From Clostridium thermobutyricum (lineage in GTDB: Bacteria; Bacillota; Clostridia; Ch29): 63,503 nt of DNA. Made by a program: the position numbers and the translations under genes. The stretch lies in contig JAENYX010000008.1 in the NCBI GenBank assembly GCA_016841565.1, positions 1 to 63,503 of the forward strand, written 5' to 3'. This document shows, piece after piece, positions 26,742-34,927 of the stretch (position 1 is its first letter; each line of letters opens with the position of its first letter). A model generated the notes under the pieces. That model was not told where the DNA came from. It saw nothing but the letters and a program-made list of their open reading frames with translations, and searched no databases.

Positions 26742-28043
26742 ATGAGACCAGGTAGGCCACTTAGAATAATGTTTGCGGCACTGCTTTTAGTATTGGCATT
26801 AATGCCTTTGGCGCAGCATACGGCAGCGCAATCCGATACGGTATTTTATATACCGGTAAAGGGAGAAGTTAATCCTGCAATGGAGTCATTTGTATCCCAG
26901 CAGCTGGAAAGGGCATTTGACGAAGGTGCATCTGCCGTTGTACTGGAGATATCCACCCTTGGAGGCAGAGTTGATTCGGCTCTGGCAATTAGCCAGGCAA
27001 TAATCGATTCAGGTCTTTCCACCGTAGCCTACGTACGGGACAGGGCCATATCGGCCGGAGTGTTGATTACCATTTCGGCAGAAAAGGTGGTTATGGCGCC
27101 AAGCAGCAGCATAGGTTCCGCCGAGACCATACCCTACAACGAGAAAAATATTTCCTTTTGGACCGGTGAGTTGACCAAAGTAGCTGAACTCAGAGGCAGA
27201 GATGCCCAGGTTATAGCGGCTATGGCAGACAGGGACATTGAGATTGAAGGCGTAGTTGCAAAGGGAAAGCTTCTTAATCTGACGGCGTCCAAAGCGGTTG
27301 AGTTGGGAGTTGCAGATAGGAAAGTCTCTTCGAGGGCAGAATTGAACGATTGGCTGGAGTTGGATTCGGCCAGAATAGTAGAAGTGGAGGAAAGCTATCA
27401 GGTCAAGCTGGCCAAGATGGTAGCAAGCACTACCGTTAGCGCCATACTCCTAACCGTGGGTCTGGGAGGTTTTGTGGCCGAGTTGTTTGTTCCGGGGTTT
27501 GGACTGCCCGGAACCATTGGGTTGTTATCCTTCGGCCTCTTTTTCGCAGGCAATATGCTGGCAGGATACGCCGGCTGGTCAACGGTTATACTATTTATTG
27601 TCGGAATAATACTATTATTGGTGGAGCTTGCCGTACCGGGCTTTGGATTTCCCGGCATTGGAGGAATGCTGAGCATTTTTGCCAGTATATTTATGGCATC
27701 GGCTTCAATCCAGCAGGCGGTTATTTCACTGACTACAGCAATAGTTCTTAGTATTATACTGACCGTCATTCTGTTTAAATATGCTCCCAGGAGCAAGTAT
27801 TTCGACCGTCTCATTCTGTCTACACAGCTTAAGACCGAAGAGGGATATGTCGGAGCGTCAAACCAGTCATCCTATGTAGGACTTGAAGGGGTTGCCATTA
27901 CTCCGTTAAGACCTGCCGGAACGGCCGAAATTGACGGAAAAAGGGTGGATGTTGTTACCCTTGGAGATTATATACAGACAGGTCAAGGCATAAAAGTATT
28001 AAGAGTGGAAGGCAACAGAATTATTGTATCCAAAAATAAGTAA
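26742..28043 (+). CDS. NfeD-family membrane serine protease-like protein
   Basis: A 433-residue full-length NfeD. A signal peptide (about 1-30) leads to a ClpP-class (SDH) protease domain with VVLEISTLGGRVDSA and the putative nucleophile region RAISAGVLITISA. Several membrane helices (about 225-350) and a C-terminal OB-fold NfeD domain follow (GLEGVAITPLRPAG to the end). These proteins work with flotillins and stomatins in membrane quality control. ATG 26742 is chosen because GGAGGGAGG precedes it. The floA gene lies 42 bases downstream, the usual pairing. Confidence 0.92.
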   Translation: MRPGRPLRIMFAALLLVLALMPLAQHTAAQSDTVFYIPVKGEVNPAMESFVSQQLERAFDEGASAVVLEISTLGGRVDSALAISQAIIDSGLSTVAYVRDRAISAGVLITISAEKVVMAPSSSIGSAETIPYNEKNISFWTGELTKVAELRGRDAQVIAAMADRDIEIEGVVAKGKLLNLTASKAVELGVADRKVSSRAELNDWLELDSARIVEVEESYQVKLAKMVASTTVSAILLTVGLGGFVAELFVPGFGLPGTIGLLSFGLFFAGNMLAGYAGWSTVILFIVGIILLLVELAVPGFGFPGIGGMLSIFASIFMASASIQQAVISLTTAIVLSIILTVILFKYAPRSKYFDRLILSTQLKTEEGYVGASNQSSYVGLEGVAITPLRPAGTAEIDGKRVDVVTLGDYIQTGQGIKVLRVEGNRIIVSKNK

Positions 28044-28085
28044 AAGATTAAATGAGCTATACGTTAAAAAAGGAGGAGTTAGATT

Positions 28086-29093
28086 ATGGGTCCATTTGTT
28101 AGTTTGCTGGTAATGCTGGCGTTGGGATTTGTAGCACTTGTGTTCCTGTTATCCTTTATACCGATAGGGTTGTGGATTTCAGCCCTTGCAGCAGGGGTGA
28201 AGATAGGAATTTTTACCCTTATTGGGATGAGGCTTAGGAGGGTTATACCCTCAAGGATAGTAAACCCCCTTATTAAGGCTGTTAAAGCAGGGCTTAGCGT
28301 AAGCGCCAATCAGTTGGAAGCCCACTACCTTGCCGGGGGTAATGTAGACAGGGTAGTAAACGCTCTTATAGCGGCTCACAGGGCAAATATTCCCCTGGTG
28401 TTTGAAAGGGCGGCAGCCATAGACCTGGCAGGCAGGGATGTTCTCCAGGCCGTTCAGATGAGCGTAAACCCACGGGTCATTGAGACCCCAAGGGTTGCGG
28501 CCGTTGCCAAGAACGGGATAGAGGTCATAGTTAAGGCAAGGGTTACGGTAAGAGCAAATATAGACAGACTTGTCGGAGGAGCGGGAGAAGAAACAATAAT
28601 AGCAAGGGTTGGAGAAGGGATTGTAACCACCGTAGGTTCTGCAGAGGCTCATAAAGCAGTACTTGAAAATCCTGATTTGATTTCCAGGACGGTGTTGGAC
28701 AAGGGCCTTGATGCCGGAACAGCCTTTGAAATCCTGTCAATAGACATCGCCGATGTGGACGTAGGCAGGAACATAGGTGCCCAGCTGCAGACCGACCAGG
28801 CCGAGGCTGACAAGCAGATAGCTCAGGCCAAGGCTGAGGAAAGAAGGGCAATGGCTGTGGCCAAGGAGCAGGAGATGAAGGCAAGCGTGCAGGAAATGAG
28901 GGCAAAGGTTGTGGAGGCCGAGGCCGAGGTTCCGTTGGCAATGGCCGAAGCTTTCAGAAAAGGAAATCTTGGTGTTATGGATTACTATAACATGAAGAAC
29001 ATTCTTGCCGATACCGGTATGAGGGATTCCATAGCAAACATGAGCTCATCGGACAAGAAGGAAGAGACAATAATTAAGAAGGATAAGAAGTAG
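28086..29093 (+). CDS. floA: Flotillin-like protein FloA
   Basis: A 335-residue FloA (YqfA). A short N-terminal hydrophobic hairpin (about 5-45) anchors it to the membrane, then a PHB/SPFH domain and a long Ala/Glu/Lys-rich coiled coil (about 235-285, [19 protein letters not shown]) follow. Flotillins organise functional membrane microdomains and affect protein secretion and cell-wall synthesis. ATG 28086 follows AAAGGAGGAGTTAG. Encoded right after nfeD, as in Bacillus. Confidence 0.95.
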   Translation: MGPFVSLLVMLALGFVALVFLLSFIPIGLWISALAAGVKIGIFTLIGMRLRRVIPSRIVNPLIKAVKAGLSVSANQLEAHYLAGGNVDRVVNALIAAHRANIPLVFERAAAIDLAGRDVLQAVQMSVNPRVIETPRVAAVAKNGIEVIVKARVTVRANIDRLVGGAGEETIIARVGEGIVTTVGSAEAHKAVLENPDLISRTVLDKGLDAGTAFEILSIDIADVDVGRNIGAQLQTDQAEADKQIAQAKAEERRAMAVAKEQEMKASVQEMRAKVVEAEAEVPLAMAEAFRKGNLGVMDYYNMKNILADTGMRDSIANMSSSDKKEETIIKKDKK

Positions 29094-29116
29094 TCCCCCT
29101 TAAGGAGGGAATTGGT

Positions 29117-29704
29117 ATGGATTTTGATGACATATTCAGATTACTCTTATATATAGGTATTCCGCTTATTATTTCAGCCAACCGCAAGGCCAAAAAGGCT
29201 AAGAAATCATCACAGAAAAACAGGCAGCCGGTACAGAACGAGAGACAGCCGGTACAGGGCAGAACCGCCGGCGGGGGTCTTATGGGCAGGCTGGAAAGCA
29301 TGATGAAGGAAATAGAGAGGTCCATCGAAACGGGCCAGCCCATTGGCGGGGGAAAGCCTGACGGCACAGGTAAAACGGGGCGGCAGGCTGCACAGCCGGC
29401 CGGGGCCGATGGAATGGACGTATCAGGGGTAACAGACCAAAACCCTGCAGCCGGCCGCGAGGGATACAGCATGGAACGGCCGGACCGCATTCCTGTATGG
29501 CAGATGGCTAAAGAGAGCAGGGAAGGAAAAGCTGCAAGCCCGCACAAAACGGCCCAATCGCCGGCGGGTACGGATAATCCTGATGCAGATGACCGGGAGG
29601 AATATGGTTTATTCGGAAGGGATGACCTGGTAAAGGGTATCATTATGTCCGAGATACTTCAGCCTCCGGTGACAATAAGATCAAGCAAAAGGCGTCCCTA
29701 TTGA
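29117..29704 (+). CDS. Low-complexity hypothetical protein downstream of floA
   Basis: A 195-residue protein with one hydrophobic N-terminal stretch (DDIFRLLLYIGIPLIISA), then a long polar, Gly/Gln/Pro-rich region and a conserved-looking end (FGRDDLVKGIIMSEILQPP). The C-terminal pattern recalls small clostridial proteins of unknown function found beside nfeD-floA, but I cannot name a family. ATG 29117 follows TAAGGAGGGAATTGGT. The last 16 codons lie in a 60-base segment that is repeated at 31592-31651, and the stop codon sits in the loop of the terminator hairpin. Confidence 0.65.
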   Translation: MDFDDIFRLLLYIGIPLIISANRKAKKAKKSSQKNRQPVQNERQPVQGRTAGGGLMGRLESMMKEIERSIETGQPIGGGKPDGTGKTGRQAAQPAGADGMDVSGVTDQNPAAGREGYSMERPDRIPVWQMAKESREGKAASPHKTAQSPAGTDNPDADDREEYGLFGRDDLVKGIIMSEILQPPVTIRSSKRRPY

Positions 29705-29717
29705 GGGATGCCTTTTT
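29657..29717 (+). repeat. 60-bp direct repeat, copy 1 (gene 3' end plus terminator)
   Basis: This segment covers the last codons of the 29117 gene and its terminator. It recurs at 31592-31651 in the same orientation with only about two mismatches, 1.94 kb away. The two copies bracket the riboswitch-SLH cassette. Confidence 0.9.
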
Positions 29718-29718
29718 T
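29687..29718. terminator. Terminator after the 29117 gene
   Basis: AAAAGGCGTCCC (29687-29698) pairs with GGGATGCCTTTT (29705-29716), with Ts beyond and As on the other side. The stop codon of the gene lies in the loop. The segment 29719-29937 has no supported gene; a REP-like half site (GGGGACAGGAAC, about 29739) is visible there. Confidence 0.85.
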
Positions 29719-29937
29719 AGTTGGAAGCAAAGGCAGGGGCAAGGGGACAGGAACCTTGTTCCGATTCGACCATATAAGCATACAAAGGAAAACACCCTTG
29801 GCGGATTAAACAGGACGCTGGTCACTGCCGGAGAGGGATTCTCGCCGAGAGAGGCAAGCCAGTCGGATAATAATGCCATAAAATGGAGGAAAATAGCAAA
29901 ACGTGTAGAATAGTATAATTATAAAATGTATAATATC

Positions 29938-30028
29938 GCGTGTAATGGCAAATCCACCGAAAGGCGGAGACGCAAAGCTGCGGGCCTAAAGCATTAAAAT
30001 AATGCTACGGCAGCCGGGTTGCAAAGGG
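29938..30028 (+). ncRNA. Cyclic di-GMP-I (GEMM) riboswitch aptamer
   Basis: The GEMM core is clear: GGCAAA (29947-29952), a GAAA-type tetraloop hairpin (CCACCGAAAGGCGG), GACGCAAAGC (29969-29978), GGCCTAA (29983-29989), a second hairpin (AGCATTA...TAATGCT), then ACGGCAGCCGGGTTGC. It lies 125 bases upstream of an SLH-domain protein gene. Class I aptamers bind cyclic di-GMP and frequently control cell-surface, motility and adhesion genes. Confidence 0.9.
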
Positions 30029-30047
30029 CAATACTACGGCATAACTA

Positions 30048-30088
30048 AGGCTTTGTGCGTATTTGAGTACAGAGCCTGTTATATTTTT
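30048..30088 (+). terminator. Probable riboswitch expression-platform hairpin
   Basis: AGGCTTTGT (30048-30056) pairs with ACAGAGCCT (30069-30077) with one G-U pair, followed after six bases by TTTTT (30084-30088). It sits between the aptamer and the SLH gene and could be the c-di-GMP-controlled terminator. Whether ligand turns expression on or off cannot be decided by eye. Confidence 0.6.
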
Positions 30089-30153
30089 GGAGTAATAAGC
30101 ACACTATTACCTATTCTTGAAAGCATAAAGAATTATTAATTAAGGAGGAGAGT

Positions 30154-31317
30154 ATGAAGAGGACAATTAGTATAGTTTTAGTTGTTATGCTATTACTGCC
30201 GGCATATACGGCGGCGGCAAATACCGGTGGGCAGACTGCATTTCTGGATATATCCGGCCATTGGGCAAAGGATTATATAATGTCCCTGTTCAGCGAAGGA
30301 TTGGTTTCACTCAGCCCGGATGGGAATTTCAGGCCACAGGACCCCATAAAGGTATCCGAATTTATAAAGCTGGTGGTTGTGAGCCTGGGATATGATATAG
30401 AACTGCCGCAAAGCGGTAACTGGTATGATAATTACATTGAAGCAGCTAAGAATATGGGACTTATTAAAAAGCTGCCATTTCAAAGAGACTATGACATACG
30501 GGAATATGATGCAAATATAACAAGGGCTCAAATGGCGGCTGTCATTACCAGGGCATTAAAGCAGGACTCAAAGGCAATGATATTACATGGTGATGGGTAT
30601 TCGTACCCGGATTTGCAGGGTTTTCAACCCATTGAGTATAATGGTTATGTCAGGGTAGTAAGGGATATGGAAATTATGACCGGATACAGTGATAATACTT
30701 TCAGGCCAGATAATACCGCTACCAGAGCCGAGGCAAGCAAAGTAATATACTGTTTGATAGAGAAACTAAAAGAGGATAAATCGCATAGCGGGGATTATGA
30801 AACATTTGAGGTAAACGGTATCAGGGTTGAGGCGGAATTTCCCGGGATACTCCCTGCCGTCAAGAAGTCGCTGGAAATAATAGAAGAGCTTGATTACGGC
30901 TATAAGGTAATAAGGTACAACAGGGAATCCGGTTCAATACATGTAGAAGTATTCAACTCTGAAAAGGAATACATAGAAAACCAGGAAGCTTACTATGATT
31001 ATTCCCTTGGACCGCAAGCCATAGTATCTTATATTGTTTCGCTTGATACAGATGTCTTAGGTACATGGGAGCCCTATACACTGACTTTGGGTGACCCCGG
31101 CTTACCTATAGCAGTTGAAACCTTTGAGCAGATAGTCACTGCATTACTGCCCCAACAGAAGGATTATATAATGCAGCAAGCCAACAAAAAAGCAAAGAAC
31201 AGTAAATATAGTGTCCGCGAAAACCGGGATATAGAGGATATGAATGTAGAAGCATTTACAAGGGATACCAGTGAATATATTGTTTTTTACGTCACCAAGC
31301 TGGACAAAAGCTCTTGA
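30154..31317 (+). CDS. S-layer homology (SLH) domain protein under c-di-GMP riboswitch
   Basis: A 387-residue exported protein. A signal peptide (about 1-22, ending AYTAAA) is followed by three SLH modules: about 28-75 (FLDISGHWAKDYIMSLFSEG, FRPQDPIKVSEF), 85-135 and 150-205 (MTGYSDNTFRPDNTATRAEA). SLH modules bind pyruvylated wall polymers, anchoring the protein at the cell surface. Residues 215-387 form a globular region I do not recognise. ATG 30154 follows AAGGAGGAGAG. Reading continues in frame after the TGA at 31315-31317 into about 85 residues of related-looking extracellular sequence, so the original product may have been longer. Confidence 0.85.
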   Translation: MKRTISIVLVVMLLLPAYTAAANTGGQTAFLDISGHWAKDYIMSLFSEGLVSLSPDGNFRPQDPIKVSEFIKLVVVSLGYDIELPQSGNWYDNYIEAAKNMGLIKKLPFQRDYDIREYDANITRAQMAAVITRALKQDSKAMILHGDGYSYPDLQGFQPIEYNGYVRVVRDMEIMTGYSDNTFRPDNTATRAEASKVIYCLIEKLKEDKSHSGDYETFEVNGIRVEAEFPGILPAVKKSLEIIEELDYGYKVIRYNRESGSIHVEVFNSEKEYIENQEAYYDYSLGPQAIVSYIVSLDTDVLGTWEPYTLTLGDPGLPIAVETFEQIVTALLPQQKDYIMQQANKKAKNSKYSVRENRDIEDMNVEAFTRDTSEYIVFYVTKLDKSS

Positions 31318-31575
31318 GACACTTCGCAAAACGGGGTATTTGAAGTTGCGAATACCACCGAGTTTTTGGAGACAATAGGCTCTGACAGAACAGTCATACT
31401 TAAGGCATCTAAATATAATCTGTTGGATTCAACGTTTACCGGTGAAAACGCATATTATGAAGGAGTATATGACGGGAAACAGCTGGTCATAGCAAATGTG
31501 AGCAATCTGGAGATTAAAGCTGCAGATGGTAATAGGCCGGGTATCAGATATAGAGCAGAAGCAGCACACCCTTAG
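31318..31575 (+). pseudogene. In-frame tail of the SLH gene, cut off by a TGA stop
   Basis: Directly after the SLH stop, the same frame stays open for 85 codons and encodes a plausible protein segment (FLETIGSDRTVILKASKYNLL, then YDGKQLVIANVSNLEIKAADG). It resembles the entry section of extracellular parallel beta-helix proteins. It has no start codon with a ribosome-binding site of its own. The most likely reading is a longer ancestral protein truncated twice: by the TGA, and again at 31575 where the beta-helix should continue. Readthrough or selenocysteine cannot be excluded but no SECIS-like hairpin was evident. Confidence 0.55.
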
Positions 31576-31591
31576 TATTGTATCCGGCAAC

Positions 31592-31651
31592 CTTCAGCCT
31601 TCGGTGACAATAAGGTCAAGCAAAAGGCGTCCCTATTGAGGGATGCCTTTT
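31592..31651 (+). repeat. 60-bp direct repeat, copy 2
   Basis: Near-identical to 29657-29717. Here the copy ends inside the last codons of the convergent DUF1461 gene (stop at 31633-31635) and its hairpin serves as that gene's terminator. Confidence 0.9.
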
Positions 31652-32325
31652 TCCTTCTTGGCGATAAAGTATCCGAGGGAGGCTGCCGCTGCCAGCTGGA
31701 CGGCAAAGTACATAATAATTTTTATGGCCATATCGTTGAAAAACTCCAGAGGGTACATGTTTATCAAAAGGTCGGTCTGGGGGTTTAGAAGCCACAGGTC
31801 ATTGGTAAAAAATACATGGTGGAAGCTGGTGAAATGCTGATAAAAATCACTGTTTAACAGCAGCACAAATACCACAGCAGTCATGAATAGTATTACGGAA
31901 CCCGAAAGCAGAGATATACCCACATGCCGTTTGCCTTTCTTAGAGATGCTTACCGTTATTAGTATTAGTATTATGAGTGAAAGAAAAGAAAGATTTCTAA
32001 TCCTGTAGCCCTGGACAAATAAAATCTTGACATCTTCCATATGAAGGAGCTCTTTTTGATTGAACAGGTACTTCCCGCTGCCATGTATTATTGCCCTGTT
32101 GTACAGGTAATCGGATTGACCGTTGAGGTATACCAGAATATTCCGGCTGAGGTTTACATAATCCCATTTAGTCAACTCGGTAGTCTTGTGCAGGTTGTAC
32201 TTGTCGTAAGCCCTTTCATAGAAGCTGATATCAAAGGCAGCCAGCTGTATGGATGTTAAAAGCAGGCACCCCGCTAGGGCGGCGGTAATCAGCAGTATGA
32301 GGACGGTACGGAATAATCTGTTCAT
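31633..32325 (-). CDS. DUF1461 (TIGR01906 family) integral membrane protein
   Basis: A 230-residue membrane protein with about five hydrophobic segments: one N-terminal (LFRTVLILLITAALAGCLLL), then an extracellular loop of about 80 residues, and four more. The loop contains the family pattern FYERAYDKYNL and YLNGQSDYL. Function is unknown; in other Firmicutes such genes often lie near antimicrobial or sugar metabolism genes. ATG at 32325 follows GGGGGT on the minus strand. The final few codons lie in repeat copy 2. Confidence 0.8.
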   Translation of the reverse strand: MNRLFRTVLILLITAALAGCLLLTSIQLAAFDISFYERAYDKYNLHKTTELTKWDYVNLSRNILVYLNGQSDYLYNRAIIHGSGKYLFNQKELLHMEDVKILFVQGYRIRNLSFLSLIILILITVSISKKGKRHVGISLLSGSVILFMTAVVFVLLLNSDFYQHFTSFHHVFFTNDLWLLNPQTDLLINMYPLEFFNDMAIKIIMYFAVQLAAAASLGYFIAKKEKGIPQ

Positions 32326-32428
32326 GTTTTATACCCCCAACATTTGTTCATGAGTTAGTATAGCATATTTACCTGTTATTAACCAGTTGGTTTGCGCATA
32401 GATTATTAAATGAAGGAGGGGGACCCAG

Positions 32429-32707
32429 GTGGAAACAAAAGCTGATATTATAAAAAAAGGGATTGCCGACCTGCTTGAACTGCCCAGAGATATAGTGCTG
32501 GATTTGCCCAAGATTACCATGGTGGGCAACCTTCAGCTTTACATAGAGAATCACAAGGGGATAATTGAATATTCAACCGGCATGGTCAGAGTAAACACCA
32601 AAACCGGAATACTTGTAGTAACGGGAGCAGAGCTTGTGCTAAGAACCATTGTGGTGGAAGAGATAATTATTGTGGGTAGGATAGACAGGGTAGAGTTTTT
32701 GCAATAG
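32429..32707 (+). CDS. yqfC: Sporulation protein YqfC
   Basis: A 92-residue YqfC-family protein (YabP-like fold) with the pattern LLELPRDIVLDLPKITMVGNLQLYIENHKG read over residues 14-43 and a hydrophobic, beta-rich rest. The family is made in the mother cell under sigma-E; its molecular role is unknown. GTG 32429 follows GAAGGAGGGGG. It directly precedes yqfD, the conserved pair. Confidence 0.9.
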   Translation: METKADIIKKGIADLLELPRDIVLDLPKITMVGNLQLYIENHKGIIEYSTGMVRVNTKTGILVVTGAELVLRTIVVEEIIIVGRIDRVEFLQ

Positions 32708-32721
32708 GGGGTGCTGGAAAA

Positions 32722-33933
32722 ATGCTGGCAGTCCGGATTTGGAATTACCTCAGAGGCTACGTAATAATAAAGGTTGAGGGAATAAATCTGGAGAGGTTCA
32801 TCAATTTAGCCATTACAAACAATATATACTTTTGGGATATAGAAAGGATAAATTATACCACACTAAAGGCCAGGGTGGGGCTTAAAGGGTATAAACAGCT
32901 GCGAAGGATAAGAAAAAGGATAAGTTGCAGGGTATGCATACTGGAAAAGAGAGGCTGCCCTTTTTTAATGCACAGGATTTTTAAAAGAAAGGCATTGGTG
33001 GCGGGAGGGATAACTGCCATCGCAGTAATGTATTTTTTGACTTCCTTTGTTTGGGTGGTACAGGTGGAAGGAAATGAAAGGATATCCGAGGACAGGATTA
33101 TCAGTGAACTGGCATCCTTCGGTTTAAAGCCCGGTGTATTCAAACATTTTGTGGATACAAGAGAGGTGGAGACAAAACTGCTGATAGAAATGGATCAGAT
33201 TGTCTGGGTGGGTATCAATATACTGGGTACCAAGGCAGTGGTGGATATAGTAGAGAGAACCGAGGCTCCTTCACTTATAGATAAAAATGTACCGTGCAAC
33301 ATTGTTGCCAAAAAGGATGGTATAATAAATAATATGTTTGTATACCAGGGACAGGCGGCGGTGAAGGAGGGCCATACCGTAAAGGCGGGACAGGTGCTTA
33401 TAAACGGAGTAGTTGAGGAGCCCGGCAAGCCGTCCAGGGTAGTACATGCAATGGGCAGAGTGGAAGCCAGGACGTGGTACCAAATGTCGGAAGAACAGGA
33501 CTTAATATTATATAAAAGGTCGAGGACCGGCAACAGCGAAAAAAGGGTAGCCTTGAGGGTGGGTAAATATACATTGAACTTAAGCCGTACAAAGCCCGAA
33601 TATGAACACTTTGACAGTACAACCAATATTAATAGGCTGATTGAATGGAGGAATATTGCTCTGCCTGTAGAAATAATTATTGAAAAATACCATGAAGTAC
33701 GGGTGGATGAGCAGGTCATCTCTATTGAGGGTGCGGTAAAACTGGCGGTGGAAAGAACTGAGCAAAGGCTGGCCGCAATGCTGCCCCAGCAAGTGGAGAT
33801 AACCGACAGAAAAATTAAATATAATGAAACCGATAATGATAGAATAAGGGTAGATGTTACTTTTGAAACAATAGAGGATATAGGCATGGAGGAAAGGATA
33901 GATATTAACATAGGGAGGACTGAGGTTGAATAA
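32722..33933 (+). CDS. yqfD: Sporulation protein YqfD
   Basis: A 403-residue YqfD. A cytoplasmic N-terminal domain (about 1-85) is followed by one membrane helix (about 93-110, ALVAGGITAIAVMYFL) and a large extracytoplasmic part containing a FtsQ/POTRA-like segment (VQVEGNERISEDRIISELA) and a biotin-lipoyl-like region (GQAAVKEGHTVKAGQVL). Needed for sporulation in Bacillus; molecular role unknown. ATG 32722 follows AGGGGGTGCTGG. Its end overlaps phoH by eight bases. Confidence 0.93.
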   Translation: MLAVRIWNYLRGYVIIKVEGINLERFINLAITNNIYFWDIERINYTTLKARVGLKGYKQLRRIRKRISCRVCILEKRGCPFLMHRIFKRKALVAGGITAIAVMYFLTSFVWVVQVEGNERISEDRIISELASFGLKPGVFKHFVDTREVETKLLIEMDQIVWVGINILGTKAVVDIVERTEAPSLIDKNVPCNIVAKKDGIINNMFVYQGQAAVKEGHTVKAGQVLINGVVEEPGKPSRVVHAMGRVEARTWYQMSEEQDLILYKRSRTGNSEKRVALRVGKYTLNLSRTKPEYEHFDSTTNINRLIEWRNIALPVEIIIEKYHEVRVDEQVISIEGAVKLAVERTEQRLAAMLPQQVEITDRKIKYNETDNDRIRVDVTFETIEDIGMEERIDINIGRTEVE

Positions 33934-34903
33934 CGGATACGGCGAGATAAGTGTGCCAATGAACAATTTCCAATATATGATGGAGCTGTTTGGAAATTTT
34001 GATGAAAACATTAAGATAATTGAAGAAAGTCTGGGAGTAGATATCATAGCAAGGGGAAATGAAATAAAAATAAAAGGCCATGGTGAAAGGATTAAGCTGG
34101 CCGAAAGGCTTATTAACAATCTGGTCGGGATGCTGAAAAGGGGAGAGCAGCTCAACGCTCAAAGCATCAGCTATGCCATAGGGCTGGTTATGGCAGGCCA
34201 GGAGGAGAAAATAAAGGATCTGGGCAATGAAACCATATGTCTAACCCATAGAGGCAAACAAATTAAGAGCAAAACCATAGGCCAAAAGATATATATTGAA
34301 GCCATGAAAAAATGTGATATAGTGTTTTCAATAGGACCGGCAGGCACCGGCAAGACCTATCTGGCCATAGCAATGGCGGTAAGCGCTATGAGAAACAGAG
34401 AGGTCACCAGGATTATACTTACCCGTCCCGCTGTGGAAGCGGGAGAAAAACTGGGTTTTCTTCCGGGGGATTTACAGGACAAGGTGGACCCTTACCTTCG
34501 GCCGCTGTACGATGCCCTGTATGATATACTTGGCGGGGAGACCTATCTGAAATACAGAGAAAGGGGAGTTATTGAAGTTGCACCTCTGGCATATATGAGA
34601 GGACGTACTTTGGATGATTCCTTCATCATACTGGACGAAGCCCAAAACACAACTCCCGAGCAGATGAAAATGTTCCTTACCCGTATGGGCTTTGGTTCCA
34701 AGATTGTGGTTACCGGCGATATTACCCAGATTGACCTGCCATCGGGTAAAAATTCAGGACTGATTGAAGCGACCAAAATACTTAAGGGAATAAAGGGACT
34801 GGACATTGTTAATCTTACCGAAAAGGATGTGGTAAGACATCATATGGTACAGAAGATAGTACTGGCTTACGATAGATATAATACAAAAAAGCCGGGCAAG
34901 TAA
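33926..34903 (+). CDS. PhoH-family ATPase (PhoH-like protein)
   Basis: A 325-residue PhoH-like protein (YqfZ/PhoH group). An N-terminal KH-like segment (about 15-80) precedes the ATPase domain with Walker A GPAGTGKTYLA (about 138-148) and Walker B FIILDEAQN. Homologues are ATPases linked with RNA metabolism, and the gene is nearly always beside ybeY. TTG 33926 is chosen because AGGGAGGACTG precedes it and the reading matches the family start. It is translationally coupled to yqfD. Confidence 0.93.
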   Translation: MNNGYGEISVPMNNFQYMMELFGNFDENIKIIEESLGVDIIARGNEIKIKGHGERIKLAERLINNLVGMLKRGEQLNAQSISYAIGLVMAGQEEKIKDLGNETICLTHRGKQIKSKTIGQKIYIEAMKKCDIVFSIGPAGTGKTYLAIAMAVSAMRNREVTRIILTRPAVEAGEKLGFLPGDLQDKVDPYLRPLYDALYDILGGETYLKYRERGVIEVAPLAYMRGRTLDDSFIILDEAQNTTPEQMKMFLTRMGFGSKIVVTGDITQIDLPSGKNSGLIEATKILKGIKGLDIVNLTEKDVVRHHMVQKIVLAYDRYNTKKPGK

Positions 34904-34927
34904 CGTAAGGGGCGAGGGGGGAATTCA

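Noticed and set aside
29701..29913. 70-codon plus-strand ORF after the 29117 gene
   Set aside because: It starts within the terminator, has no ribosome-binding site, and its middle is a REP-like sequence.
31315..31317. Selenocysteine at the SLH TGA
   Set aside because: No SECIS-like hairpin directly after the TGA and no redox-type context; truncation is simpler.
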